In this document: positions 1-5,814 of the stretch, in pieces | Numbering within the stretch: the first letter of the stretch is position 1 | How the letters are laid out: the number at the start of each line of letters is the position of its first letter | NCBI GenBank assembly: GCA_003486025.1 | Contig: DNHA01000280.1 | Location: 27,966 to 33,779 of the forward strand | DNA length: 5,814 nt | Source of the DNA: Micrococcaceae bacterium | GTDB lineage: Bacteria; Actinomycetota; Actinomycetes; Actinomycetales; Micrococcaceae | Direction of reading: 5' to 3' | Translations under genes and position numbers: made by a program | The notes under the pieces: generated by a model | Database searches by the model: none | What the model was told of the DNA's origin: nothing | Seen by the model: the letters and a program-made list of their open reading frames with translations, nothing else

Positions 1-539
1 TCGTTATTCGTACCGTAGGTAATGTCGTTTTCGTACTGCTTACGGCGAGCCGCAGGATCCATATTCGACAAGATGCAACCGCAGCTCAGGCCGAGGAACC
101 GGAAGACGCGTCCCATAAGCTCTGATTGGTACTGCGCGAGGAAGTCATTGGTCGTCACCACGTGGACGCCCTTGCCGGTCAGCGCATTGAGGTAAGCCGG
201 TGCTGTCGCAACCAAGGTCTTACCCTCACCGGTCCGCATTTCAGCGATATTTCCCAGATGCAATGCGGCGCCACCCATGAGCTGTACGTCAAAGTGCCGC
301 ATGCCAAGGACACGGTCGGAGGCTTCGCGCACCACGGCAAAAGCTTCCGGAAGCACAGCTTCGAGCGTCTCGCCTTCGGCTAGACGAGCACGGAACTTAT
401 CGGTTTCGGCTTTAAGCTCCTCATCCGACATTTCGCGAAATTCGTCTTCCAACGTATTGATCGTGTCGGCGTAAGTTCGAAGAGTCTTTAAAGTCTTCTT
501 GTCGCCGGTACGTAAAATACGCTCTAGCAATGATGCCAC
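1..539 (-). CDS. secA: SecA preprotein translocase ATPase, N-terminal part (runs off the left edge)
   Basis: SecA is the cytoplasmic motor ATPase that drives unfolded preproteins through the SecYEG channel. About 179 codons are visible. The product opens with the SecA N-terminal helices, then has [12 protein letters not shown] (residues 79-90), the Walker A motif MRTGEGKT (101-108, almost the same numbering as in E. coli SecA), the motif Ia region VVTTNDFLA (127-135), and ends at DITYGTNNE just before the expected DEAD/Walker B region. The start is GTG at 539-537, preceded by GGAG with a 7-base spacer; the reading N-terminus [10 protein letters not shown] matches the usual SecA beginning. The [10 protein letters not shown] segment after motif Ia resembles Arthrobacter-type SecA from memory. 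The C-terminal two-thirds are outside the window, so completeness cannot be judged. Its position downstream of hpf fits the actinobacterial housekeeping secA (secA1 in mycobacteria) rather than an accessory secA2. Confidence 0.97.
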   Translation of the reverse strand, partial: MASLLERILRTGDKKTLKTLRTYADTINTLEDEFREMSDEELKAETDKFRARLAEGETLEAVLPEAFAVVREASDRVLGMRHFDVQLMGGAALHLGNIAEMRTGEGKTLVATAPAYLNALTGKGVHVVTTNDFLAQYQSELMGRVFRFLGLSCGCILSNMDPAARRKQYENDITYGTNN

Positions 540-546
540 GTGGTAG

Positions 547-550
547 CTCC
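547..550 (-). promoter_or_regulatory. Shine-Dalgarno site fixing the GTG start of secA
   Basis: On the minus strand GGAG is followed by seven bases (CTACCAC) and then GTG, which opens the SecA reading frame. No ATG lies nearby in this frame, so this site decides the start. Confidence 0.7.
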
Positions 551-584
551 CAATATCTCAAGCACAGTAAATTCTGGCGTCTTT

Positions 585-590
585 AGTCTA
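585..590 (-). promoter_or_regulatory. Possible -10 element of a secA promoter
   Basis: In the 133-bp gap between the YcaQ-like gene and secA, the minus strand carries TAGACT, a good match to the TANNNT -10 consensus, 45 bases upstream of the GTG start. The hexamer 17 bases further upstream (CAGATG) is a poor -35, so this would be a weak or -10-dominated promoter. The rest of the gap holds no reading frame or repeat that I can support. Confidence 0.25.
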
Positions 591-647
591 CGTGAGGAAA
601 ACAGCACCATCTGCTATTTCCCGGGGCGGTTTGATGTTCTACAAGCG

Positions 648-674
648 AAAAAGAACTGCGCTGACAGGCTGTTC
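648..674 (-). terminator. Weak Rho-independent-like terminator after the YcaQ-like gene
   Basis: Starting inside the TGA stop codon, the minus strand reads GAAC-A-GC, an 8-base loop, then GC-A-GTTC followed directly by five T. The stem is 4 plus 2 base pairs broken by a symmetric A/A mismatch, so it is weak, but the hairpin next to a T run right after a stop codon fits a partial terminator separating secA from the upstream genes. Confidence 0.3.
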
Positions 675-1863
675 ACAGAAAATATTTCACCTCGCCTAAG
701 CCGAGCCACCGGGCCATGCGCGCAAGTTCAAATTCGAGGGCTGCAGCAACATCAGCAGGTGCGTGGCTCTCGTAATGCACCGAATTTACCTGCAATTCGC
801 CACGCGCGCGGTCCGCTTTCAGATCGACCCTACCAATGAAGCGGTCACCGTAAAGCATCGGAAATACATAGTAGCCATACCGCCGTTTCTCCTTGGGGAC
901 ATAAATTTCGACACGGTATTCGAAATCAAAAAATAGTTCGAGGCGCCGCCGATTGAAGACCATGGAATCGAATGGGGCCAATAAGCGCAGATCGGGTCGA
1001 ATATTCCGCTGAATTTTCGTCTCTGGAAGCAGATAGCACTGTTCGTTGATGTTTTGAACTTGCGCCTTCTGGACTACTCCTTGCTCTGCTAGAGATTCCA
1101 AAGCTGTTCCTACTTCCTTGAGCGGAAGTCGGAAGTACTCTGCAATACAGTGCTTAGTCCCGATCCCCTGAGCCGAAAGGGATTCCAGGACTAGCCTTCG
1201 CAGTGCTTGTTCTCGAGCTCTGTTTTCTGCATTTTGAACAGAAGGCAGGACTACTTGCCCTAAAGCGAATAATCGTTCAAATCGTGAGTTTCTGCCGAGC
1301 GCGAGAATTTTTCCTTGAGCGAAGAGCGATTCAGTGACAATCTTGGTGTCGTTCCAATTCCATCCCCAATGTTCTCGCTCTTTCATCGCCGCTACGTCCA
1401 GAGCAATACTCAATTCACGAGCACTGGTGCCGGGGTGTGCTTCGAGATAGATAAGCACCCGGTCAGCCAATGCTCTGAGCTCACTATCAAAATTTTCCGA
1501 ACGGTCTACCCAGCGGCGGCGCTGCCACGGAATAAGGTCCGGCACCAGGTCGCTGCGCACATAACTGGCCTCATGAGCCCAGTATTCGGTGATTGGCCCA
1601 TGCTGCTGCGACACGAGCGTGTCTAATAGCTTGGTGTCGTAATGGCCCAATCTGGCAAACAGCGGAACGTAGTGGGCGCGCTTGACCACATTGATGGAGT
1701 CAATCTGTAATTGCGCAATACTGCCAAGGGTCCTTTTGAGCTGTCTTGTGGAGATCTTTGCTTCGGTTCGGGGGCGGGACAGACCTTGGGCGGCCAACGC
1801 AATTCTGCGGGCTTGAGATAAGCCCAGAGTGCGTTGACCGCCCGAGTCGTTCGAGTTGATAAT
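673..1863 (-). CDS. YcaQ/AlkX-family winged-helix DNA glycosylase homologue (probable ATT start)
   Basis: Members of this family (HTH_42; AlkZ of Streptomyces, YcaQ/AlkX of E. coli) are DNA glycosylases that remove bulky or crosslinked alkylated bases, so a DNA-repair role is inferred. Counting from 1863 the protein is 396 residues, close to the roughly 400 of YcaQ. It shows the N-terminal helix LSQARRIALAAQGL (15-28), the motif Q-I-D (53-55; codons 1707-1699) at the place of the catalytic Q-phi-D motif, EYWAHEA (93-99), LLAPFD (294-299) and YGYY (329-332), all typical of the family. The start is unusual. The first standard start is TTG at 1797, but it cuts the conserved N-terminal helix in half; the frame is open to 1887 with no ATG, GTG or TTG before 1797. 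An ATT at 1863 lies 7 bases after GAGG (1874-1871) and 2 bases past the hpf stop. Conventional annotation would give 673-1797. It is probably co-transcribed with hpf. Family assignment is firm; activity and start are inferred. Confidence 0.88.
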   Translation of the reverse strand: MINSNDSGGQRTLGLSQARRIALAAQGLSRPRTEAKISTRQLKRTLGSIAQLQIDSINVVKRAHYVPLFARLGHYDTKLLDTLVSQQHGPITEYWAHEASYVRSDLVPDLIPWQRRRWVDRSENFDSELRALADRVLIYLEAHPGTSARELSIALDVAAMKEREHWGWNWNDTKIVTESLFAQGKILALGRNSRFERLFALGQVVLPSVQNAENRAREQALRRLVLESLSAQGIGTKHCIAEYFRLPLKEVGTALESLAEQGVVQKAQVQNINEQCYLLPETKIQRNIRPDLRLLAPFDSMVFNRRRLELFFDFEYRVEIYVPKEKRRYGYYVFPMLYGDRFIGRVDLKADRARGELQVNSVHYESHAPADVAAALEFELARMARWLGLGEVKYFL

Positions 1864-1865
1864 GG

Positions 1866-2564
1866 CTAACCCTCTGTTGCCAAAGCCTTATCGCGGTAGC
1901 CGCGAATTTCGGTTGGCAGTTCGTCGCTTTCGCTCAATGACGGGTCAAGGGTGATCACACCGTACTGGTACTGGGTGCGTCCGTAAACTACCGAATGAGC
2001 ACCGGAAGCTTCATCGATGAACAGGTAGAAAGGGTGCCCAACTAGTTCCATGCGGTCTACTGCATCATCGACGCTCATGACTTCTGCTGGGAAGACCTTG
2101 CGACGAATGACAACGGGTGAGTACTCCGCTTCCTTCTCGTTGGCCTGAGCCTCAGCGGTTGCCTGTGCTTCAAGAGTCTCTTCAACCAGCGACTTGCCGC
2201 TTTGCACTACCGGCAGCGTACTAGTCGCCTCGTGAACAGCGATCGGCGCATGGTTTCCACGATGCACTTTCTTCTTGTCACGTGCCTTGCGCAGTCGTTC
2301 AAGGAGCTTTGCGAATGCAATGTCGAATGCCGCAAATTTATCGGCGCCACGAGCTTCGGCACGAATCGCCGGCCCCTTGGAAACGACGGTCAATTCGACG
2401 CTGAGCCCTGTGCTCTGATTGCGGGCATGTGTTTCCTGGACGACTTTCACATCGATGCGCTGGACCTTGCTGGCCAGCTGATCAACTTTCGTGATTTTCT
2501 CGTCCACGTACTCACGGAATCGATCCGAAACGGTGATATTACGTCCGCTGTAATTCAGCTCCAT
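1866..2564 (-). CDS. hpf: Long-form ribosome hibernation promoting factor (HPF)
   Basis: Long HPF binds the 30S decoding region and pairs two 70S ribosomes into inactive 100S dimers in stationary phase or stress. The 232-residue product has the two expected parts: an N-terminal S30AE/YfiA domain (about 1-105, beginning MELNYSGRNITVSDRFREYV), a variable Ala/Glu-rich linker (about 106-147), and the C-terminal dimerisation domain (about 148-207) with VVIRRKVF, HPFYLFID and VVYGRTQYQYGVI; a short acidic tail follows. The ATG at 2564 is chosen because GGAGG lies 5 bases upstream and the conserved domain starts exactly there. An open frame continues upstream to 2717, but those 51 residues are unlike the family and run through the leader. 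The gene follows a 173-bp gap containing a candidate promoter and hairpins, and precedes the YcaQ-like gene by 2 bases. A neighbouring secA is usual in Actinobacteria. Confidence 0.96.
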   Translation of the reverse strand: MELNYSGRNITVSDRFREYVDEKITKVDQLASKVQRIDVKVVQETHARNQSTGLSVELTVVSKGPAIRAEARGADKFAAFDIAFAKLLERLRKARDKKKVHRGNHAPIAVHEATSTLPVVQSGKSLVEETLEAQATAEAQANEKEAEYSPVVIRRKVFPAEVMSVDDAVDRMELVGHPFYLFIDEASGAHSVVYGRTQYQYGVITLDPSLSESDELPTEIRGYRDKALATEG

Positions 2565-2569
2565 GGTGT

Positions 2570-2574
2570 CCTCC
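2570..2574 (-). promoter_or_regulatory. Shine-Dalgarno site of hpf
   Basis: GGAGG on the minus strand is separated from the ATG at 2564 by ACACC (5 bases). It is the strongest ribosome-binding site in the window, and it settles the hpf start against the longer upstream open frame. Four of its five bases belong to the small inverted repeat at 2571-2583. Confidence 0.8.
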
Positions 2575-2583
2575 AATAGGGAG
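2571..2583 (-). repeat. Inverted repeat covering the hpf Shine-Dalgarno site
   Basis: On the minus strand CTCC (2583-2580), a 5-base loop CTATT, then GGAG (2574-2571). If it forms in the mRNA it would hide most of the hpf ribosome-binding site. The stem is only 4 base pairs, so stability is doubtful by itself. Confidence 0.35.
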
Positions 2584-2602
2584 TCGGGTGACACAACAGC
2601 CC

Positions 2603-2618
2603 GGGGGTTTCCTCCCCC
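2603..2618 (-). repeat. GC stem-loop in the hpf leader
   Basis: The minus strand reads GGGGG (2618-2614), loop AGGAAA, CCCCC (2607-2603), a perfect 5-bp all-GC stem. No T run follows, so it is not an intrinsic terminator. It lies 38 bases or more upstream of the hpf ATG. Confidence 0.45.
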
Positions 2619-2619
2619 A

Positions 2620-2638
2620 AAGGCTGAAGATGGGCCTT
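2620..2638 (-). repeat. Stem-loop in the hpf leader
   Basis: AAGGC (2638-2634) and GCCTT (2624-2620) on the minus strand form a perfect 5-bp inverted repeat with a 9-base loop, directly next to the GC stem-loop at 2603-2618. Confidence 0.35.
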
Positions 2639-2641
2639 CGC

Positions 2642-2656
2642 TGCATCTGTGATGCA
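2642..2656 (-). repeat. Perfect inverted repeat in the hpf leader
   Basis: TGCATC-ACA-GATGCA on the minus strand, a 6-bp perfect stem with a 3-base loop. It lies just downstream of the predicted hpf promoter, so it could be a leader RNA hairpin or a dyad operator for an unknown regulator. Confidence 0.4.
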
Positions 2657-2667
2657 ACCCATACTTC

Positions 2668-2695
2668 ACCCTATGCCACTTCCGCCAAGATTCAA
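2668..2695 (-). promoter_or_regulatory. Candidate sigma-70-type promoter for hpf
   Basis: On the minus strand TTGAAT (2695-2690) and TAGGGT (2673-2668) are separated by 16 bases, matching the TTGACA/TANNNT pattern of actinobacterial housekeeping promoters fairly well. Transcription would begin near 2661, giving a leader of about 95 bases before the hpf ATG. The site lies in the gap after the ComF-like gene, so hpf and the YcaQ-like gene could be expressed independently of lpqB. Confidence 0.4.
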
Positions 2696-2737
2696 GTACC
2701 CAACCGCTACATTTCATATCGCGTTCAGCGAAATCGC

Positions 2738-3523
2738 TTAGTCCGCTTCATCGCTTGGGGGTTTTGTATAGGCAAGAACTACCGCACCGACCACATCGTA
2801 ACCGGCATCAAAACAGGCAACCGCCGCTTTGCGCAGCGTAGCTCCGGTGGTCGTTACATCATCTATGAGCAGGATCGGCTGGCCCAATCTTGTGGGAACT
2901 TCGGCAATCAACGGCGAGTCGCCGCCGCGTCGAGCCGAACCCGACTTAGATTTTTGCGCGCCGCCCAGAAGATGCCCGAATCGATAGTGCAATATGGGTG
3001 CCGTTTGAGTGTGCGCAGCCAGAAGACGCCTGCGCTGCGCCTGATGCAGAATCACCTGGACCGGTCGATAACCACGAGTACCTATGGCACGCACGGAGCT
3101 GGGCATGGGAACCAGCAATGTGGGTTGATCGAACAACCGAGGAGGGCAGGCAGTGTTAATCGTGGCGGCCAGAAACGGCGCAAATTCTTGTGCCAGAAAA
3201 TAGCGTTGCTGATTCTTGAAGGACAGGATCGCGCGGGCCAACTCATTGCGATAAATGCCGGTCGCGCTGACCGGCAGCTGCCATTGAAGACTAGGTAGCT
3301 CAACATAGAACTGGAGCTGTTCTCCGAGCGGGGGCAAAAATAATTGCTGATGAACCTTGCGCCGGCATTCGGGGCAAAGTCGAAAATCGGCACGCTCGCA
3401 AATTGCGCAACTTGCAGGCAAGAGAAGGTTCGTCGTTTCGCGCACCGCAAACATCAGCCACCCAACACTGCGCGAATGCACCTGGGTGTCTAGAAAATCC
3501 AGTAGGCGTGGCGGAACCGGCAT
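2738..3523 (-). CDS. comF: ComF-family phosphoribosyltransferase-like protein
   Basis: The product has 261 residues. Cysteines at 39, 42, 50 and 53 (CAIC and CPEC) follow LLLP, as in the zinc-binding N-terminal part of ComF/GntX proteins. A type I phosphoribosyltransferase fold follows: VPMPSS (138-143), RGYRPVQ (150-156), and the PRPP-binding loop ILLIDDVTTTGAT (217-229) with both acidic residues and the TTTG turn intact. ComF helps take up DNA in competent bacteria; in most Actinobacteria the role of this homologue is unknown, and no competence gene lies here. The ATG at 3523 is the first start after an in-frame TGA three codons upstream, but its Shine-Dalgarno is weak. An ATG at 3457 (residue 23), closer to the LLLP-Cys region, is an alternative. 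The usual conserved Q..L...R..N stretch before the PRPP loop is replaced by a basic one (about 189-201). The gene sits 57 bp after lpqB and was probably transcribed with it. Confidence 0.9.
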   Translation of the reverse strand: MPVPPRLLDFLDTQVHSRSVGWLMFAVRETTNLLLPASCAICERADFRLCPECRRKVHQQLFLPPLGEQLQFYVELPSLQWQLPVSATGIYRNELARAILSFKNQQRYFLAQEFAPFLAATINTACPPRLFDQPTLLVPMPSSVRAIGTRGYRPVQVILHQAQRRRLLAAHTQTAPILHYRFGHLLGGAQKSKSGSARRGGDSPLIAEVPTRLGQPILLIDDVTTTGATLRKAAVACFDAGYDVVGAVVLAYTKPPSDEAD

Positions 3524-3580
3524 AGCTCAAGCATGGACGTGCTAGCTTCGTTCGCCGTGAACTTTTGGCAGTTTGTGGAC

Positions 3581-5284
3581 TCAGCCCGGGTAGGCGACGT
3601 CTTTGGCATAGTCATCCAGTGCATGCCAGGAGTTACCTACTCGGGTGTAGAGCTCCTCGCTGGTTTCAGCGTAAACCGGACGCAGATCGCCTACACCGGA
3701 AGTTATACCTGTCATTCCCAGGAGAAGTCCCAAGCGTTCCGAACCATGTTCAAAGGTCAGCTGCTCGGCAGCTACCTGTTCGGTGTTGCTCAGTTTAGCC
3801 ACGATAATTGACCGGTCCGAGTCCCAGACTGCCGTTGATACCGGTACGGAGGGGTAGACCTTCATTGGTTCATCGCTCAGGCCACGCGGGACACCATCGG
3901 CGTCACGCACAATTCCAGCGATATACACTGTTGAGTCGTTGTTTTCCTCGGCGACGATCAACGCCCTGGCTCCATCGCGGGAAATCGATAGCGAGGTGAC
4001 TTTCGTATCCTCAAGCCACGACACGCTAATCGGGCGGGCTTCACCTTGGCCGGCCACGTCTTCCGGAATTACCAGCAAGGGGTGCTCCGCCGCGTTATCC
4101 GCTGTCCAGGTCCAGCCAGCCACATCAATCGATGGCCGGATAAAGGCCCCGCCCGTTGCGGCCAGTCCCACTCGTCCCCGCTCATCGATTGTCATCAATT
4201 GAGTGGATTTTCCGTTCAGGAAAGCATACCTATTGCCGACTGCTGACATGGCCGGGTTGCGCGGGTGATAAGCCGAGATATCCGGCACGCCGCCGACGGG
4301 AATAATCGAACGTCCCTTGACGTAGACAAGTGACTCGTTGGAGATCGCGATGAGTGTGTCTGGAGTACTTGGATTAATTTGCGCGGTAACAAAGTTCTCC
4401 GCTGGAGCACCCAGCGTTACTTCGGTTTCTTCTTGCAGCATGCGCACAGTACTGACCGAGGACAAGTCGGTAAGGGTTTGCTCTAGTTGTTGCTGCATCA
4501 ATTGCTTCGCACGGTCGGTGGATTCCCGAATGCTTTCGGCACTAAGATCAACCGTCGCCACACCGTCTTGTACCGGGACTGCAGAACGCACTAGAGTGCT
4601 GGCTGGCGAAAAGGCAGAAACTACAGCGTTCTGCAAATAGGGTGCGGGGCCGGCAAGCAGCGCTTCCACCATGGACGTCGTGGTGCCGGCACCAGAAGTA
4701 AACCACCGGACATCAGGCACCAAATAGTTGAAACTGGAGTCGTAAAAATAAATTGTCTGTGGCGAGAAAATCTTGCTGAAGGAGCTTGACTCGAGCATGA
4801 TGCCATCTGGAGCTTTTGAGATCCGCCATTGGTCGTCGACCTTGGTCACTTCAACGTCCACCGCACGGGTGGAGTGCTCGGGTTCTTGGGTATAAACACC
4901 CATCGCATCGATTTCGCCCGATATTTCAAGCTGTATCGTGTACCGGTTGCTTTCTGCCCCGGTCAACACGTTCATGGCCTCGTAAATCAGGGTGCGGCTA
5001 TCGCCTCGCCAGTCGGCACCCAATTCGGGAGTCATGAATTCGCGCGACAGCGCATAATCTTCAAGGACCGAACGCCCCGCCTCAACAAACCCCTCAACGA
5101 TACGCCGCGCATCTGATCCCTCAGTGGGACCTTGCGCGTCAAAGCGGAACGGCTGGGACTCTTCTTGGTTAGACTCGGCCTCGATCTGCTGCACCATCGA
5201 GTTGCGCGGAATAGTAGCGCAACCAGAGAGCACTAAGAGCCCAGTGAGGAAGACTGCCAGGAGCTGAGGTAGACGAAGGCGCAT
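3581..5284 (-). CDS. lpqB: LpqB lipoprotein, extracellular partner of the MtrB sensor kinase
   Basis: LpqB is a membrane-anchored lipoprotein on the outer face of the cytoplasmic membrane. In mycobacteria it interacts with the sensor part of MtrB and affects MtrA signalling, cell division and envelope homeostasis. The 567-residue product (M. tuberculosis LpqB is about 583) begins with a lipoprotein signal: two Arg, a hydrophobic stretch (5-19) and lipobox LSGC with the lipidated Cys at 22. A helical N-terminal region follows (about 55-165, GFVEAGRS near 65-72), then a GerMN-type domain (about 179-292, with [18 protein letters not shown]) and a C-terminal region (about 310-560) expected to fold as a beta-propeller. 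The ATG at 5284 overlaps the mtrB stop by one base (TAATG), with AGGGGAG upstream inside mtrB as ribosome-binding site. The overlap predicts translational coupling with mtrB and supports a joint function. Confidence 0.96.
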   Translation of the reverse strand: MRLRLPQLLAVFLTGLLVLSGCATIPRNSMVQQIEAESNQEESQPFRFDAQGPTEGSDARRIVEGFVEAGRSVLEDYALSREFMTPELGADWRGDSRTLIYEAMNVLTGAESNRYTIQLEISGEIDAMGVYTQEPEHSTRAVDVEVTKVDDQWRISKAPDGIMLESSSFSKIFSPQTIYFYDSSFNYLVPDVRWFTSGAGTTTSMVEALLAGPAPYLQNAVVSAFSPASTLVRSAVPVQDGVATVDLSAESIRESTDRAKQLMQQQLEQTLTDLSSVSTVRMLQEETEVTLGAPAENFVTAQINPSTPDTLIAISNESLVYVKGRSIIPVGGVPDISAYHPRNPAMSAVGNRYAFLNGKSTQLMTIDERGRVGLAATGGAFIRPSIDVAGWTWTADNAAEHPLLVIPEDVAGQGEARPISVSWLEDTKVTSLSISRDGARALIVAEENNDSTVYIAGIVRDADGVPRGLSDEPMKVYPSVPVSTAVWDSDRSIIVAKLSNTEQVAAEQLTFEHGSERLGLLLGMTGITSGVGDLRPVYAETSEELYTRVGNSWHALDDYAKDVAYPG

Positions 5285-5814
5285 TATTTACTCTCCCCTT
5301 GGCTGTCTGTGGGATCCGTGGGTTTGAGGGAAATTTCATCCTCAATGAGAATATCTTCGTCATCCAGGATAAGCGGGGTGTAACCGATTTTTGGCACTTC
5401 GCCGGTCAGCGGGAAGGAGTCTCCAAGCAACCCTACGATTTCTTCGGTCACCGACGGTTCTAGTGGTAGTGGCGATGAGGAGATGGAATCAAATTTTGTC
5501 CGAGGCAAGGTCAGGCGGAATACTGATCCAACACCTTTTTTCCCCCAGGTTTCCAAGCGTCCGTCATGCAGGCGAGTGTCTTCCATGGAAATGGAAAGTC
5601 CCAGTCCAGATCCGCCCGTGGTCCGAGCGCGAGCCGGATCTGCACGCCAGAACCGATCAAAAACGTGCTGGCTGGCTTCGGGGCTCATGCCGATGCCGTA
5701 GTCACGGACGGTGACCGCAACCGAGCTGTCGTTCTGCCCGATGGTGATATCAATCGGGTTCTGCTCACCGTGCTCCACGGCGTTCAGCACGAGGTTTCGC
5801 ACAATGCGCTCGAC
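5284..5814 (-). CDS. mtrB: MtrB sensor histidine kinase, C-terminal ATPase part (runs off the right edge)
   Basis: MtrB is the membrane histidine kinase that phosphorylates the response regulator MtrA, controlling cell-wall and division genes. Only the last 176 residues are in the window; the frame is open to the right edge, so the GTG at 5802 is internal and not a start. All HATPase_c boxes are present: N box [10 protein letters not shown] (7-16 of the visible part), G1 box DYGIGM (38-43), F box FDRFWRAD (52-59) and G2 box GGSGLGLS (67-74), followed by the MtrB-like EDTRLHDG and FRLTLP. A 68-residue tail (109-176) beyond the kinase core is low-complexity and acidic ([10 protein letters not shown] near its middle). 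The sensor, HAMP and histidine-containing domains lie outside. The immediate lpqB neighbour makes MtrB more likely than any other kinase; mtrA would be expected further upstream. Confidence 0.95.
   Translation of the reverse strand, partial: VERIVRNLVLNAVEHGEQNPIDITIGQNDSSVAVTVRDYGIGMSPEASQHVFDRFWRADPARARTTGGSGLGLSISMEDTRLHDGRLETWGKKGVGSVFRLTLPRTKFDSISSSPLPLEPSVTEEIVGLLGDSFPLTGEVPKIGYTPLILDDEDILIEDEISLKPTDPTDSQGESK

Noticed and set aside
127..155. Divergent residues at SecA motif Ia (TTNDFLA in place of the common TVNDYLA)
   Set aside because: Both changes are conservative, and the neighbouring segment looks like normal Micrococcaceae SecA; no sign of a specialised SecA2.
1315..1626. Plus-strand open frame of 103 codons opposite the YcaQ-like gene
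   Set aside because: Antisense to conserved coding sequence, with no recognisable motif. The other plus-strand frames (for example 540-839 and 4338-4640) fail for the same reasons.
2565..2717. N-terminal extension of hpf (51 extra codons from 2717)
   Set aside because: The extension has no similarity to HPF, crosses the candidate promoter and the inverted repeats, and a strong GGAGG sits right before the ATG at 2564 where the conserved domain begins.
2727..2738. Perfect palindrome AGCGAAATCGCT at the ComF-like stop codon, as a terminator
   Set aside because: The loop would be only two bases and no T run follows on the minus strand, so it does not look like an intrinsic terminator.
2588..3298. 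A 236-codon open frame on the plus strand, opposite the ComF-like gene and the hpf leader
   Set aside because: It begins at GTG with no ribosome-binding site, its product is rich in Arg/Gln with no recognisable domain, and it is almost wholly antisense to a well-supported gene. It is a shadow frame.
3550..3562. Small inverted repeat GTTC-GCCGT-GAAC between lpqB and the ComF-like gene
   Set aside because: Only 4 base pairs and no T run; likely chance in a 57-bp gap.
5581..5590. Palindrome TTCCATGGAA inside mtrB
   Set aside because: It lies in conserved kinase coding sequence just after the G2 box, and a 10-bp palindrome is expected by chance at this length.

Overview
The window is one strand-coherent stretch of an actinobacterial chromosome. 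Every gene I can support lies on the minus strand, so transcription runs from high to low coordinates. Read in that direction, the order is: 3' end of mtrB (sensor kinase), lpqB (lipoprotein partner of MtrB), a ComF-family phosphoribosyltransferase, long-form hpf (ribosome hibernation factor), a YcaQ/AlkX-type winged-helix DNA glycosylase homologue, and the 5' end of secA. From memory, mtrB-lpqB-(comF)-hpf-secA is a conserved actinobacterial neighbourhood. The SecA residues after motif Ia and the winged-helix gene between hpf and secA remind me of Micrococcaceae (Arthrobacter/Glutamicibacter relatives). Base composition looks only moderately GC-rich, judged by eye on a few lines, which is low for that family. 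Genus and species cannot be fixed from this window.

Layout: 5814-5284 is the C-terminal ATPase part of MtrB, whose stop overlaps the lpqB start by one base (TAATG). 5284-3581 is lpqB, with a clear lipobox. After a 57-bp gap, 3523-2738 is the ComF-like gene. A 173-bp gap (2737-2565) holds a plausible promoter and several small inverted repeats in front of hpf, one of which covers the hpf Shine-Dalgarno sequence. hpf is 2564-1866. The YcaQ-like gene follows within 2 bases, apparently starting at a non-canonical ATT codon at 1863, and ends at 673. A 133-bp gap with a weak terminator-like hairpin and a weak promoter-like site leads to secA, which begins with GTG at 539 and runs off the left edge.

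The genes concern cell-envelope signalling (MtrB-LpqB, with MtrA presumably just outside the window), protein export (SecA), stationary-phase ribosome protection (HPF) and probably DNA-lesion repair (YcaQ-like). This is a housekeeping region. I found no mobile element, CRISPR array, tRNA or rRNA, and no convincing undescribed multi-gene system. The points most worth a second look are the apparent ATT start of the YcaQ-like gene and the possible alternative RNA structures in the hpf leader.
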